From contig JAUXSE010000062.1 of NCBI GenBank assembly GCA_030681515.1, positions 1-48,457 on the forward strand: DNA of 48,457 nucleotides, given 5' to 3'. The stretch comes from Geothrix sp. (GTDB taxonomy: Bacteria > Acidobacteriota > Holophagae > Holophagales > Holophagaceae). The notes below the pieces were generated by a model, which was given only the letters and a program-made list of their open reading frames with translations, ran no database searches and had not been told where the DNA came from. A program made the position numbers and the translations under genes. Shown here piece after piece: positions 7,917 to 16,765 of the stretch. The first letter of the stretch is position 1, and every line of letters begins with the position of its first letter.

Positions 7917-10853
7917 ATGAACCGATCCGCGTATCCATCTCCGATTTCCATCGTGCTGGCTGGAGCCCTGCTGGCCCTGATGCCGGGCTGTTCGAGCGGT
8001 GGGGGAACCGCTCCCGGCCCCGTGGCGGTGGCGCCGCCCTCGGGTCTTGTCTTCAGCTCGAATCCGGCGGTCTACACGCTCGGCCAGATCATCCCCACGA
8101 ACACGGCCAGCCACGGCGGTGGCGCCGCCACCGCCTACACCGTGGCGCCCGCGCTGCCTGCCGGGTTGTCCCTGCATGCCAGCACGGGCGCCATCACCGG
8201 CACGCCCACGGCCCTCGCGCCGGTGGCCACCTACACCGTCACGGCCTCGAACGCAGGCGGCAACACGATGGCCGCCCTGGTGATCACCGTGAACGACCTG
8301 GCACCGGCGAACCTCGCCTATGCCACGTCCTCGGCCACGTACACCCTGGGCGTGGCCATCGTGCCCAATGCGCCCACCCATTCCGGCGGGGCGGTGGTCT
8401 CCTACGCGGTGAATCCCGGCCTGCCTCAGGGGCTGTCTCTGGATGCCCTCACGGGCGTGATCTCCGGCACCCCTTCGCTGCCCACCGCCACGGCCACCTA
8501 CACGGTGACCGCCACCAACAGCGGCGGCAGCGCCACGGCGGACCTGACCCTCACGGTGAACGATCTGGCCCCCATCGGCCTTGCCTACAGCACGAATCCG
8601 GCCGTCTACACGGTGGGCACCGCCATCGCCGACAACATGCCCACCCACAGTGGTGGCGCCGTGGCTACGTACAGCGTCAGTCCGGCCCTGCCGGCGGGTC
8701 TGAGCCTCCACCCGGGCACCGGCATCCTGTCCGGCACCCCCACGGCACCCGCCGCGATGGCCCTCTACACCGTCACCGCCTCGAATGGAGCTGGAAGCAT
8801 CACCGCCGCCCTCTCCCTCACGGTGAACCCGCTGCCCAGGTTCGCCTATGTGGCCAATGTCAACGACGGCACGGTGTCCTCCTTCACGGTGAACGCCGCC
8901 ACGGGCCAGTTGCGCCACAACGGCTATGCCCAGACGGGCACGAGCCCGCAATCCATCGCCGTGGCTCCCTCGGGCCGAACCGCCTATGTGGCCAATTCCG
9001 GCGACAACGATATCCGCACCTTCAGCATCAACCCGGCGACCGGCGTCTTGACGAACACGGGTTTCAAGGGGACGGGGGCCAACCCGTACTCCGTCACCGT
9101 GGATCCCACCGGACGGTTCGTCTATGTGGCAAATTTCGGTTCAAACACGGTCTCGATCTATACCATCAACACCGCCAACGGCTCCTTGACCAACGCGGGG
9201 TCCGTGACGACGGGGGCCCAACCCCTCTCCGTGACCGTGGCACCCTCGGGCCGATTCGCCTATGTGTCCTGCAACGATTCGACCCTCCATGCCTACAGCA
9301 TCCAGGGCACGACCGGGGCCCTGACGGCGGTGGCGGGCAGCCCCTTTACCACCCCTTTCACGAGTGGTTTCCGCTCCGTCACCGTGGATCCTTCCGGCCA
9401 GTTCGCCTATGTGGCCAACGGGGTATCGGGCAATGTCTCGGCCTACCGGATCAACGGCACGACCGGTGCTCTGACGGTGGTGCCGGGCAGCCCCTTCGCG
9501 GCGGGAACCTTCCCCATCTCCGTCACCGTGGATCCCTCGGGCCGGTTCGCCTATGTGGCCGATTTCAACGGCAACCTCGTCCTCGCCTATGGCATCAACC
9601 CCGCGACCGGCGCCTTGACGATGCTGGGCAGCAGGGCGGCGGGCACCAATCCCCAGTCCGTCACCGTGGATCCGTCGGGCCAGTTCGCGTACGTGGCGAA
9701 CACGGGTTCCAACGACATCTCGGTCTACAGCATTGACGGCAGCAACGGAACCTTGACGGTCCAGGCCCCGATCGCGGGTCGCGGTGGCCCCGCGGGTATC
9801 GCGCTAGCTGGAGGCAATGCGCCGGTGGTTTACACCCCCAAGTTCGCCTATGCGGCGAATTATGGATCCTCCGAAGTTTCGGCCTACGCCATCAACGCCA
9901 CCACCGGCGCGCTGACGAGCGCGGGTTCCGTGCTCTCGGGATCGCTCACGAATTCCGTCACCGTCAATCCAGCGGGCACATTCGCTTTCACGACCAATGA
10001 GCTCTTGATCGAGACGCCCACCGTCAATGTTCGATCCTGGGCAATCAATCCTTCGACCGGGGCCCTCAGCAGCGCCGCCGCAGACGCAGGGGTCGGGAGC
10101 AATCCTGTTTCCGCCGCCGTCGACCCCTCGGGCCGGTTCGCCTATGTGGCGCATCAAGCCTTTGGCAATGTCTCCGCCTACTCCCTTCATCCCACCACCG
10201 GGGCCATGACCTGGATCGGGAGGGTGGGGGCGGGCACGGACCCCGCGTCCATCGCGGTGGATCCCACCGGCCGGTTCGTGTATGTGGCCAACCAGTATGT
10301 TGGAAATCTGGGTTCGGGCAGCCTCTCGGCCTATGCCATCAATGTCCTCACGGGGGCCCTGACGCCCTTGGCGGGCTACCCGATCACGACGGGCCCCAAC
10401 CCGTCGGCCGTCACCGTGGATCCCTCGGGCCGGTTCCTGTATTCGGTGGATCTGAACGGCGTCGCGGCCTATCAGATCCACCCGGCGACGGGCGGTTTGA
10501 TCAACGCGAGCGCCGCGGCGGCCGTTCCCATCGGGGCCAATCCCAAGGCCATCGCGGTGGACCCCAGCGGCAGATTCGCCTATGTGGCCAACTACGACAC
10601 CAACACCGTGTCCATCTACGCCATTGACGCCACCTTCGGCACGCTGACCTTCAGCGTCAATGTGGCGGCGGGAAGCAATCCCCGCGCCATCACCCTGGAT
10701 GCCGCCGGCAAGTTCGCCTATGTGGCGAATGCCGGCTCGAACGATATCTCCGTCTACACCATTGATCCCGTGACGGGGATGCTGACCAGCGCGGGCACGG
10801 CGGGGGCGGGAACTGCTCCCGTATCCATCGTGACCACGGGTTCGATCCAGTAG
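7917..10853 (+). CDS. Surface lipoprotein with three Ig-like domains and two seven-bladed YVTN propellers
   Basis: 978 aa. Lipobox LMPGC then SSGGG. Three He_PIG-type domains (about 40-125, 126-213, 214-300) share the AYxTNPAVYTxG and SGTPTAPA cores. Then 14 blades start with RFAYVAN-type strands and end TVDPSG. They split 7+7 around a linker near 615-640 (GRGGPAGIALAGG), so two complete YVTN/lactonase-fold propellers are likely. 6-phosphogluconolactonase-type proteins share this fold, but binding or scaffolding seems as likely as catalysis. The Shine-Dalgarno is GAGGTG. It is first in a run with its tandem paralogue 42 bp downstream, and is preceded by element B. Confidence 0.92.
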   Translation: MNRSAYPSPISIVLAGALLALMPGCSSGGGTAPGPVAVAPPSGLVFSSNPAVYTLGQIIPTNTASHGGGAATAYTVAPALPAGLSLHASTGAITGTPTALAPVATYTVTASNAGGNTMAALVITVNDLAPANLAYATSSATYTLGVAIVPNAPTHSGGAVVSYAVNPGLPQGLSLDALTGVISGTPSLPTATATYTVTATNSGGSATADLTLTVNDLAPIGLAYSTNPAVYTVGTAIADNMPTHSGGAVATYSVSPALPAGLSLHPGTGILSGTPTAPAAMALYTVTASNGAGSITAALSLTVNPLPRFAYVANVNDGTVSSFTVNAATGQLRHNGYAQTGTSPQSIAVAPSGRTAYVANSGDNDIRTFSINPATGVLTNTGFKGTGANPYSVTVDPTGRFVYVANFGSNTVSIYTINTANGSLTNAGSVTTGAQPLSVTVAPSGRFAYVSCNDSTLHAYSIQGTTGALTAVAGSPFTTPFTSGFRSVTVDPSGQFAYVANGVSGNVSAYRINGTTGALTVVPGSPFAAGTFPISVTVDPSGRFAYVADFNGNLVLAYGINPATGALTMLGSRAAGTNPQSVTVDPSGQFAYVANTGSNDISVYSIDGSNGTLTVQAPIAGRGGPAGIALAGGNAPVVYTPKFAYAANYGSSEVSAYAINATTGALTSAGSVLSGSLTNSVTVNPAGTFAFTTNELLIETPTVNVRSWAINPSTGALSSAAADAGVGSNPVSAAVDPSGRFAYVAHQAFGNVSAYSLHPTTGAMTWIGRVGAGTDPASIAVDPTGRFVYVANQYVGNLGSGSLSAYAINVLTGALTPLAGYPITTGPNPSAVTVDPSGRFLYSVDLNGVAAYQIHPATGGLINASAAAAVPIGANPKAIAVDPSGRFAYVANYDTNTVSIYAIDATFGTLTFSVNVAAGSNPRAITLDAAGKFAYVANAGSNDISVYTIDPVTGMLTSAGTAGAGTAPVSIVTTGSIQ

Positions 10854-10895
10854 TCCATCCGAAACCACGCTCCGCGGCCCTTCCAGGAGGAATTC

Positions 10896-13895
10896 ATGCT
10901 TCGTCAATCCAGGTGGCTTCTCACGACCGCACTGATGCTCCTCGCGGGATTCATGGCCTGCGGTGGCGGGGGTGGTAGTGTCCCTGTCCCTGTCCCTGTC
11001 GTTCCCCCCTCGGCTCTTGCCTACAACTCGAATCCGGCGGTCTATACCCTTGGCCAGATCATCCCCACGAACACGGCCAGCCATGGCGGCGGTGCCGTCG
11101 TGGGCTACACCGTGGCGCCCGCGCTGCCTTCCGGATTGTCCTTGCAGGCCAGCACGGGCGCCATCACGGGCACGCCCACGGCCCTCGCGCCGGTGGCCAC
11201 CTACACCGTCACGGCCTCGAATGCGGGGGGCAGCACAACGGCGGCCCTGGTGATCACCGTGAACGACCTGGCACCGGCGAGCCTCGCCTATGCCACGCCC
11301 TCGGCCACCTACACGGTGGGGAATGCCATCGTGCCCAATGCTCCCAGTCATGCCGGTGGCGCGGTGGTCTCCTACGCGGTGAATCCCAGCCTGCCTCCGG
11401 GGCTGTCTCTGGATGCGCTTACGGGGGTGATTTCCGGCACCCCCTCGCTGCCCACCGCCACCGCCACCCACACTGTCACCGCCACCAACAGCGGCGGCAG
11501 CACCACGGCCGACCTGACGATCACCGTGAACGACATGGCCCCCAGCGGCCTCGCCTACGCCACCAACCCGGCCATCTACACTGTGGGCACCGCCATCGCC
11601 GACAACGTGCCCACCCACAGTGGTGGCGCCGTGGCCGCGTACAGCGTCAGTCCGGTCCTGCCGGCGGGCCTGAGCCTCCACGCGGGCACCGGCATCCTGT
11701 CCGGAACCCCCACGGCACCCGCCGCGATGGCCCTCTACACCGTCACGGCCTCGAATGGAGCTGGAAGCACGACCGCCGCCCTCTCCCTCACGGTGAACCC
11801 GCTCCCCAGGTTCGCCTATGTGGCGAATCCGGGCGACAGCACGGTGTCGCACTACACGGTGGATTCCGTCACCGGGCAGTTGCGCAATAACGGCTACAGC
11901 GGGGTTGGCGGCACCCCACAGGCCGTGGCGGTGGATCCCACGGGAAAATTCGTGTATGTGGCGGTGGGTGGAACGAATGTGGTCAGTTATTACCTCATCG
12001 AAAGCGAAGGCCGCCTTTCTTTCCAGCAGAACCTGACGACGGGGACGAACCCCTACGCCGTGACGGTTGATCCCCTGGGGCGGTTCCTTTATGTGGCGAA
12101 CTTTGGTTCCAACGATGTTTCGGCCTACGCCATCACGCCCAGCAACGGCTGGCTGACCCCCGTGGGCACCGTGGGGACGGGATCCCAACCCCTCTCCGTC
12201 ACCGTGGATCCCACAGGCCAATTTGCCTATGTCTCGTGCAATGACTCGACCCTTCATGGCTACAGCATCCAGGGCACGACCGGAGCCCTGACGGCCTTGG
12301 CGGGCAATCCCCATGCAACACCCGGCGCCAGCAACGGCCGCTCCGTGGCCATGGACCCCTTGGGCAAGTTTGTCTATGTGGCCAATGCTTCGGGCAGCAT
12401 CTCGGCCTATACCGTCAATCCCGTGAGTGGGTACTTGTCCAATGTGGCAGGAAGCCCCTTTCTGGCCGGGGCCTTCCCCATCTCCGTGGCCGTGGAACCC
12501 ACTGGCCGGTATGTCTATGTGGCGAATCTCAGTTCGAACAATGTGTCGGCTTTCGCCATCAACGCCACCACGGGCGCCTTGACCAGCCTGGGGGCCGTCG
12601 CGGCGGGGACCAGCCCTCAATCGCTCATCGTGGATCCCACCGGCTCCTTCGTTCGTGTCGCCAATAGCGGTTCCAGCGACATCTCGACCTTTGCCATCAA
12701 TCCCGGGAGTGGCGCCCTCACGGTCGTCTCCAAGGTCGCGAGCCGCCCCGGCGCAGCTTCCATTGCCCTGGCGAATGGCTCGACCCCCGTGTCCTATATC
12801 CCCAAGGTGGCCTATGTGGCGAACTCCAACGGGGGAAACACCACCGGCAGCGTGTCGGCGTTCGGCATTGACACGAGCACCGGCAGCCTCACGGCCCTGG
12901 GTGGCTCCCCGTCCGCGAGCGGTTGGAATACCCAGGGTCTGGCCTGGGCTCGCAGTCCCTACGCAGGCTATGGCCCCTTCCTGTATATGGCCAATTACAA
13001 CCCAACGCTGACGGGGTTTTCCATCGCCGCCACGGGCAGCCTGACAGCCATCGCTGGTTCGCCCTTCCCGGCGCCCTCGGGTCAGTCCGCCTGGGCCTCG
13101 GTGGTGGATCCCTCCGGCCGCTTTGCCTACTTCGCCAACTACAACAATGGCGGTGCGGGGGGCGTCTCGGCCTTCCGTCTCGACCCTTTGGACGGTCGCC
13201 TGGTCGCGCTGCCGGGATCGCCCTTCCTGGCGGGCAACGGGCCCGCCGCCATTGCCATGGATCCCGCTGGGCAGTTCCTCTATGTGGCGAACAGCTTCGG
13301 CAACAGCGTCTCGGCCTACACCATCAGCGCCACCACTGGCGCCCTCACCCGCCTGGATGCGGATCCTGGCACCGTGGGCCCACAGGATTTCGTGGCCGGT
13401 GCATTCCCGTACTCCGTGGCACTGGATCCCAGCGGCCGCTTCGTCTATGTGGCCAATTCCGGCGATGGCACCGTGTCCGCCTACACTATCACCGCCGCGA
13501 CCGGCGCCCTCACGCGGGTGGATGCGGATGCCGCCACGGCCGGGATCCAGAACTTCAACCTGGGCCGGGCCCTCACGGTCACGATGCATCCCTCCGGGCG
13601 CTACGCGTACTTCATCAAGGACGGCGGCTTCAACGAGGTCCTCGTCTACGGGATTGATGCCACCACCGGCGCGATCTCCTCCAGGGGCTCGATCGGCGCC
13701 GGAACGAACCCCCGCGCCTTGACCGTAGACGCGGCTGGAGCCTTCGCCTATGTCGCCAACTACGGCGGCAACAGCCTGTCGGTCTATCGCGTGGATCCGG
13801 CCACGGGCCTGTTGACCGCCGTGGCGGGTTCGCCCTTTGCGATCACCGGAGCGACGGCCCCCGTCGCCGTTGTCACCATGGGCACGATCCAGTAA
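10896..13895 (+). CDS. Tandem paralogue: Ig-like domains plus two seven-bladed YVTN propellers
   Basis: 999 aa, GGAGG Shine-Dalgarno, lipobox GFMAC then GGGGG. Three Ig-like domains (to ~302) are nearly the same as in the preceding gene, with long DNA-level identity. The 14 blades that follow, again 7+7 around a linker near 612-638, have diverged much more, apart from one shared blade (YVSCNDSTLHGYSIQGTTG). The second propeller has longer loops (ANSNGGNTTGSVSAF, NYNNGGAGGVSAF). It is clearly a tandem duplicate. It probably sits in the same transcript as its neighbours, since the gaps hold only ribosome-binding sites. Confidence 0.92.
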   Translation: MLRQSRWLLTTALMLLAGFMACGGGGGSVPVPVPVVPPSALAYNSNPAVYTLGQIIPTNTASHGGGAVVGYTVAPALPSGLSLQASTGAITGTPTALAPVATYTVTASNAGGSTTAALVITVNDLAPASLAYATPSATYTVGNAIVPNAPSHAGGAVVSYAVNPSLPPGLSLDALTGVISGTPSLPTATATHTVTATNSGGSTTADLTITVNDMAPSGLAYATNPAIYTVGTAIADNVPTHSGGAVAAYSVSPVLPAGLSLHAGTGILSGTPTAPAAMALYTVTASNGAGSTTAALSLTVNPLPRFAYVANPGDSTVSHYTVDSVTGQLRNNGYSGVGGTPQAVAVDPTGKFVYVAVGGTNVVSYYLIESEGRLSFQQNLTTGTNPYAVTVDPLGRFLYVANFGSNDVSAYAITPSNGWLTPVGTVGTGSQPLSVTVDPTGQFAYVSCNDSTLHGYSIQGTTGALTALAGNPHATPGASNGRSVAMDPLGKFVYVANASGSISAYTVNPVSGYLSNVAGSPFLAGAFPISVAVEPTGRYVYVANLSSNNVSAFAINATTGALTSLGAVAAGTSPQSLIVDPTGSFVRVANSGSSDISTFAINPGSGALTVVSKVASRPGAASIALANGSTPVSYIPKVAYVANSNGGNTTGSVSAFGIDTSTGSLTALGGSPSASGWNTQGLAWARSPYAGYGPFLYMANYNPTLTGFSIAATGSLTAIAGSPFPAPSGQSAWASVVDPSGRFAYFANYNNGGAGGVSAFRLDPLDGRLVALPGSPFLAGNGPAAIAMDPAGQFLYVANSFGNSVSAYTISATTGALTRLDADPGTVGPQDFVAGAFPYSVALDPSGRFVYVANSGDGTVSAYTITAATGALTRVDADAATAGIQNFNLGRALTVTMHPSGRYAYFIKDGGFNEVLVYGIDATTGAISSRGSIGAGTNPRALTVDAAGAFAYVANYGGNSLSVYRVDPATGLLTAVAGSPFAITGATAPVAVVTMGTIQ

Positions 13896-13940
13896 GTCGT
13901 CGCCAAAAAAATCCCTGCAGCCACGCCATCGAGGTTTGTC

Positions 13941-14534
13941 ATGAGCAGACGATTCCACCGCTTCCTGCTTCTCCCATGCGCCGCCCTGGTGGCGGGAGCC
14001 CTCGCATGCGGCGGCGGGGGCGGGAGCACACCACCACCGCCTCCCGCCGCGGCGGATTTCAGCCTCCAGGTGGCGCCGGGCAGCCTCCAGATCCCGGCGG
14101 GCGGCAGCGGGTACATCACCCTCACCCTGTCGCGACTGAACGGGTTCGCGTCGGCCGTCAGCATCGCGGGAGTCGGCTTTCCCGCCGGTGTGGTGGCCAG
14201 TGGCACCGTGCCTGTGGGGGCCACCACGCTGCAACTGCCCGTGGTGGTGGCGGCGGGAGTGACGCCCTCCGTCTACGCGGGCCTGAGCCTCCGGGCGACC
14301 GCGGGCACCCTCAGCCACGACGCGCCCTTCGGTCTCACCGTGGCCCAGGCCCTGGCGCCCAGCCAGCTCCGCGATGACCTGGTGCAGGCCGCGGGCGGGC
14401 GCCAGACCGGCGGCACCTTCGAGAACCAGGCCATCGTTCGCGAAGGTTTTCCCGCTCTGACAGCGAAGGATGCCAGCGACAGCACCCGTGTGCGCCATGG
14501 GTTCTACCCCAGTGGCGTGCCCGCCGACCGCTGA
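13941..14534 (+). CDS. Small Ig-like lipoprotein
   Basis: 197 aa. Signal peptide with lipobox AGALAC then GGGGGS and a Pro run. Residues ~35-130 read DFSLQVAPGSLQIPAGGSG...LTLSRLNGFASAVSI..., typical of bacterial Ig-like folds common in surface proteins. The C-terminal ~70 residues (QLRDDLVQAAGGRQTGG...GFYPSGVPADR) do not match anything I recognise. It lies 45 bp after the double-propeller paralogue and 40 bp before the S74 protein, so the four genes form one run. Confidence 0.85.
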   Translation: MSRRFHRFLLLPCAALVAGALACGGGGGSTPPPPPAAADFSLQVAPGSLQIPAGGSGYITLTLSRLNGFASAVSIAGVGFPAGVVASGTVPVGATTLQLPVVVAAGVTPSVYAGLSLRATAGTLSHDAPFGLTVAQALAPSQLRDDLVQAAGGRQTGGTFENQAIVREGFPALTAKDASDSTRVRHGFYPSGVPADR

Positions 14535-14574
14535 CGACTGACCTCGAAGCCCACCCGACTTTTCCGGAGCCCCC

Positions 14575-16647
14575 GTGCGAAACCGTTGGACCACTTCCCT
14601 CCTTGCTGCCCTCGTGGCCAGCGTTCCCTTGGTGGCGCAGGCCCCTCCAGCGCCACCCCTGCCCGTGTTGGCCTACCAGGGCCGATTGACGGAGGCCACG
14701 CTGCCGGTCACAGGTTCCCGTACCTTCGTCTTCTCGATCCTGGATGGCGCTGGGGCTGAGTTATGGAACTCCGGGGACCAGTCTGTCTCAGTCAATTCAG
14801 GCCTCTATGCCGTGCTGCTGGGGGCGCCGCCCATGCCCGCGATGCCCACCACGATGCTGGCCCAGCCCAACCTGAAGCTCCATGTGGTGGTGTCCGGCAC
14901 CGCGCTGGCCCCCGACACGGATCTGGTGCCCGCCCTCCAGGCCCGCTCGGCCTTCGAGGTGAGTGGGGCCTTCGCCGGGGATGTGGGTGGCACCCAGAAC
15001 GCCACCCGGCTCCTCCAGTTGCAGGGCATTCCCCTGGACCTCACCACCCTCGTTCCCGCGCCGGGCCAGGGCATCGTCTATAACGGCACCGCGTGGGCGC
15101 CGGGCACCGTGTCGGGCACGCCGGGACCCATGGGGCCGCAGGGGCCCATTGGACCTGCGGGTGCCAATGGGCCCGCTGGTTCCACGGGGCCCATTGGGCC
15201 CATGGGTGCCACCGGCATCACCGGCCCTCAGGGACCCATGGGCTTCCCGGGACCCGCGGGGGCGAGCCCCTTCACCTTGAGTGCGGGCAACGCGGTGTTC
15301 ACCACCGGCAGCGTGGGCATTGGTACCCTCTCGCCCACCCAGGCCCTGGATGTCTGGGGCAACGTGAACGTGAACGGGTATCTCGCCCTGAACGAGTCGC
15401 CCTTCCTCCACCGCTTCACGGCCATTGGCGCCCTTGGCCACAATACTTTCCTCGGCGAGAGTGCGGGCAACTTCACCACGCCGGCCCAGGCCAGTTCGGG
15501 CCTGGCCTCCTTCAACACAGGCGTCGGCTGGGCCGCCCTCTGGAGCATCGGCTCAGGCGCCTCGAACACGGCCCTCGGCTTTTCCTCGCTGCGCTCCAAC
15601 ACCCTCGGCAATCTCAACACCGCTCTGGGTAGCCTGGCCCTCTGGCAGAACACCACGGCAGGCACAAACACGGCCGTCGGCAGCTCAGCGCTCTCCTCCC
15701 AGTCCTTCGATAACGGCGGCGCCCCTTGGGATGCCTGGAACACAGCCATCGGTTTCCAGGCCCTGGCCGCCAACCAGCCCACCACAACCATGACCGGTGA
15801 CCGCAACACCGCCGTTGGTGCCGTGGCCCTGCGCAACAACACCACCGGCCGCGTGAACACCGCCGTGGGGGTGGATAGCCTCCAGCAGAACACCACGGGC
15901 GAATGGAATGTGGCCGTGGGCTTCCAATCCCTGCTGGGGAATACCACCGGCTACTCGAATGTCGCCGTGGGCAATGCGGCCCTGAGCTCGAGTGGCAGCA
16001 GCTGGGGCAACACTGCCGTGGGCACGGAGAGTCTCAAGGCCTTCAACGACGGCTCCGACAATGCGGGCCTCGGCCCACAGGCCCTTGGCTCGCTAACGGT
16101 GGGATATCGGAATCTCGCGCTCGGAGCCTACGCCGGAAACCTGCTCACCACTGGCAATGACAACATCTACCTCTCGCACACCGGCTCGGCGACCGAGAAC
16201 AACACCACTCGCATCGGCAAGGCCCAGACCCGCGCCTTCATGGCCGGGGTCTTTGCCAAGACCACGGGCCACCCCACCACCCTCCTGGTGCAGGTGGACC
16301 AGAACGGACAGCTGGGCACCGCCGCGTCCTCCCGGCGCTACAAGCAGGACATCGAGGACATGGGCGCCGTCACGGATCGCCTGTTCGATCTGCGGCCCGT
16401 CACCTTCCACTACAAGGTCCATCCGGAGGGCCCCACCCACTTCGGCCTCATCGCCGAGGAGGTGGACGAGGTGATGCCCGAGCTGGTGGTGCGGGGCAAG
16501 GATGGCCAGATCGAGACCGTGGCTTACCAGGATCTGGCGCCCATGCTGCTGAACGAGGTGCAGAAACAGCGCCGGCAGATCCTTTCGCTGAAGGCCGACC
16601 TCGAAGCGATCCGCGCCGCCCTGGCCAGGCTCGGCCTGCGCCACTGA
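14575..16647 (+). CDS. Secreted collagen-like protein with S74 auto-processing chaperone domain
   Basis: 690 aa from a GTG start with GGAG upstream. Signal peptide ends LVAQA. Domains: a beta-rich head (~25-175); Gly-X-Y collagen-like repeats (~181-230); ~250 residues of NTAVGxxAL repeats (~286-539), like trimeric adhesin or tail-fibre stalks; and a C-terminal peptidase S74 intramolecular chaperone (~585-690). The S74 motif SSRRYKQDI has Ser and Lys five residues apart, as in the endosialidase Ser/Lys dyad; HFGLIAEEV follows, then a coiled-coil tail. In known members the domain trimerises the fibre and cuts itself off. No phage genes are nearby, so this is a cellular surface fibre rather than a tail fibre. 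Confidence 0.9.
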   Translation: MRNRWTTSLLAALVASVPLVAQAPPAPPLPVLAYQGRLTEATLPVTGSRTFVFSILDGAGAELWNSGDQSVSVNSGLYAVLLGAPPMPAMPTTMLAQPNLKLHVVVSGTALAPDTDLVPALQARSAFEVSGAFAGDVGGTQNATRLLQLQGIPLDLTTLVPAPGQGIVYNGTAWAPGTVSGTPGPMGPQGPIGPAGANGPAGSTGPIGPMGATGITGPQGPMGFPGPAGASPFTLSAGNAVFTTGSVGIGTLSPTQALDVWGNVNVNGYLALNESPFLHRFTAIGALGHNTFLGESAGNFTTPAQASSGLASFNTGVGWAALWSIGSGASNTALGFSSLRSNTLGNLNTALGSLALWQNTTAGTNTAVGSSALSSQSFDNGGAPWDAWNTAIGFQALAANQPTTTMTGDRNTAVGAVALRNNTTGRVNTAVGVDSLQQNTTGEWNVAVGFQSLLGNTTGYSNVAVGNAALSSSGSSWGNTAVGTESLKAFNDGSDNAGLGPQALGSLTVGYRNLALGAYAGNLLTTGNDNIYLSHTGSATENNTTRIGKAQTRAFMAGVFAKTTGHPTTLLVQVDQNGQLGTAASSRRYKQDIEDMGAVTDRLFDLRPVTFHYKVHPEGPTHFGLIAEEVDEVMPELVVRGKDGQIETVAYQDLAPMLLNEVQKQRRQILSLKADLEAIRAALARLGLRH

Positions 16648-16661
16648 ACGGCCGCCCTCAA

Positions 16662-16675
16662 CCAGGGATCCCTGG
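16662..16675. repeat. 14-bp perfect palindrome before element C
   Basis: A perfect palindrome centred on GGATCC in the gap after the S74 gene, 10 bp before GTGGCCCA of element C. It has no T-tract. It could be a weak terminator or an operator; it is absent from the other element copies. Confidence 0.4.
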
Positions 16676-16682
16676 GGGAGGG

Positions 16683-16746
16683 AAGTGGCCCAGCCCCTAT
16701 TTCAATAGCGTGCCTGGGCCATGGGAAGCCGGGACCGCAGCCTGAA
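16683..16746 (+). promoter_or_regulatory. Upstream element copy C (GTGGCCCA-N14-AGCG ... TGAA)
   Basis: GTGGCCCA at 16685-16692, N14, AGCG 16707-16710, N2, CCTGGG 16713-16718, CTGAA ending 16746, the same overall length as A and B. The internal arms read CTATT...AATAG where others have CTTTC...GAAAG, so the inverted repeat is kept by paired changes. TGGCCCA can also pair exactly with TGGGCCA. It lies 20 bp before the ATG at 16766. Confidence 0.55.
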
Positions 16747-16765
16747 TCTCTCCCCGAGGTGTGCC

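Noticed and set aside
9804-14594. A 1596-codon open frame on the minus strand across the YVTN genes
   Set aside because: It is a shadow of highly repetitive, high-GC plus-strand genes that have good lipoboxes, ribosome-binding sites and blade repeats; its translation is Gly/Arg/His-rich without domain structure.
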